Part shown: positions 14,260 through 14,774 of the stretch, one piece after another
Layout of the letters: each line of letters opens with the position of its first letter
Numbering within the stretch: position 1 is the stretch's first letter
NCBI GenBank assembly: GCA_037178675.1
Contig: JAYMGJ010000754.1
Coordinates: forward strand, 1-14,774
Direction: 5' to 3'
Source of the DNA: Scleroderma bovista
Lineage: Eukaryota > Basidiomycota > Agaricomycetes > Boletales > Sclerodermataceae
DNA length: 14,774 nucleotides
Translations under genes and position numbers: made by a program
The notes under the pieces: generated by a model
What the model saw: the letters and a program-made list of their open reading frames with translations, nothing else
Told to the model about the DNA's origin: nothing
The model's database searches: none

Positions 14260-14774
14260 AATAAAGAGGCTCAAACTTGGGTCTTCACAATCATGCTCAA
14301 TGCCTTGGCAGTGAGGAACACTTTTGTTGCTCTCCTTCATTTGCTTCATCTGTATAACTCACTCCCAAGGTCCATTCATTTATTGCCATACCAACATGCA
14401 AAGAACATCTATATCTGTATGGGTAACCCTCTTACCAAGCTTGTTGTCGATGCCCACATCCAATATCATCTTGGAAACATCAATGCATTCCAACTTGCTG
14501 ATGCATTGCAATATATCTTTGGTTGTATTGGTGCTTTGACTGGTATGTACAGGTACAAATACAAGGTTGGTTTATTACTCTCATGACCACACCTTTCAGT
14601 TCACATGACAAAGGATCTAAAGCATCTTATCTACTATCATTTCAATACTGGTCCAGTCAGCAAGGGCCCTGGTTGTGGTTTCTGGACACCTGGATGGCAT
14701 GTTTGGCTGTTTTTTATGCATGGAATTGTTCCCCTTCTTGAGTGCTGGTTGGGCAACCTCCTTGCTTGACAATT
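14260..14774 (+). pseudogene. PRP8: PRP8 fragment, more N-terminal part, runs off the right edge
   Basis: From 14426 the frame reads [34 protein letters not shown] and [10 protein letters not shown]. After a degenerate junction (14567-14602) it continues [40 protein letters not shown] and [13 protein letters not shown]. This is a very highly conserved PRP8 stretch, about residues 590-700 of the family, upstream of the piece at 2545. Weaker similarity (MLN..., then LHL.YN) reaches back to about 14260. TGA at 14767-14769 replaces the Arg of the conserved LLARQF. Other conserved Arg are His or Cys (QYH, YYH, WHV, LEC), as expected of CpG decay. The junction may be an eroded intron (GTTGGT...TTTCAG, only about 34 nt) that swallowed the LMRQ residues. 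The functional gene must be elsewhere. Confidence 0.88.

Noticed and set aside
1..14774. tRNA or rRNA genes
   Set aside because: I looked for the conserved T-loop (GGTTCRANYCC) with a matching acceptor stem, and for rRNA core sequences, and found none.

Overview
The window looks like repeat-rich accessory DNA of a filamentous basidiomycete, most likely an Agaricomycete. The evidence is short (50-57 nt) introns with fungal splice signals, the end of a WD40-repeat protein of the NACHT/WD40 type, a Plavaka-type transposase tail, a pogo-like DDE transposase, several LTRs, and fragments of the spliceosomal gene PRP8 that match fungal PRP8. I see no intact gene wholly inside the window. Nearly everything is a mobile element, a relic of one, a broken copy of a cellular gene, or tandem repeat. 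Species cannot be named from this.

Layout. 1-604: 3' end of a WD40 protein gene. 893-1253: solo LTR with a 5-bp target duplication. 1590-2207: two arrays of 11-12 bp units in head-to-head (inverted) orientation. 2207-2400: four 48-bp repeats. 2453-2474: an AT-rich palindrome. 2545-3125: a broken intron-bearing PRP8 piece. 3228-3263: a second, very short PRP8-like piece. 3264-3733: a third array of the same 11-12 bp unit. 3734-4080: longer repeats derived from it. 4246-4587: two copies of a 168-bp dimer, cut at a TA by a pogo-like transposon (4589 to about 7702). That transposon carries a transposase gene with two introns, no frameshift and seven premature stops. A CpG-rich solo LTR with a perfect target duplication (6935-7576) sits in its 3' part.

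7703-9485 and 10711-12655 are two diverged direct copies (A and B) of a long LTR. Each begins with the same 16-nt purine tract and carries a TATA box and several stem-loops. Between them lies a broken Plavaka transposase tail (9486-10173). 12829-13152 holds three 110-bp tandem repeats. From about 14260 to the right edge is another PRP8 piece, from a more N-terminal part of the protein, broken by a stop at a conserved Arg.

Two themes tie the window together. First, the damage in the coding relics is dominated by C-to-T/G-to-A changes at former CpG sites (Arg to stop, Cys, His or Trp), as expected from cytosine methylation/deamination or a RIP-like process. The solo LTR at 6935-7576 keeps its CpGs and is probably young. 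Second, the long LTRs A and B conserve hairpins by compensatory changes, most clearly a 15-nt hairpin 11 nt from the TATA start, where four of six base pairs have changed on both sides. That suggests a functional structure in this LTR family.
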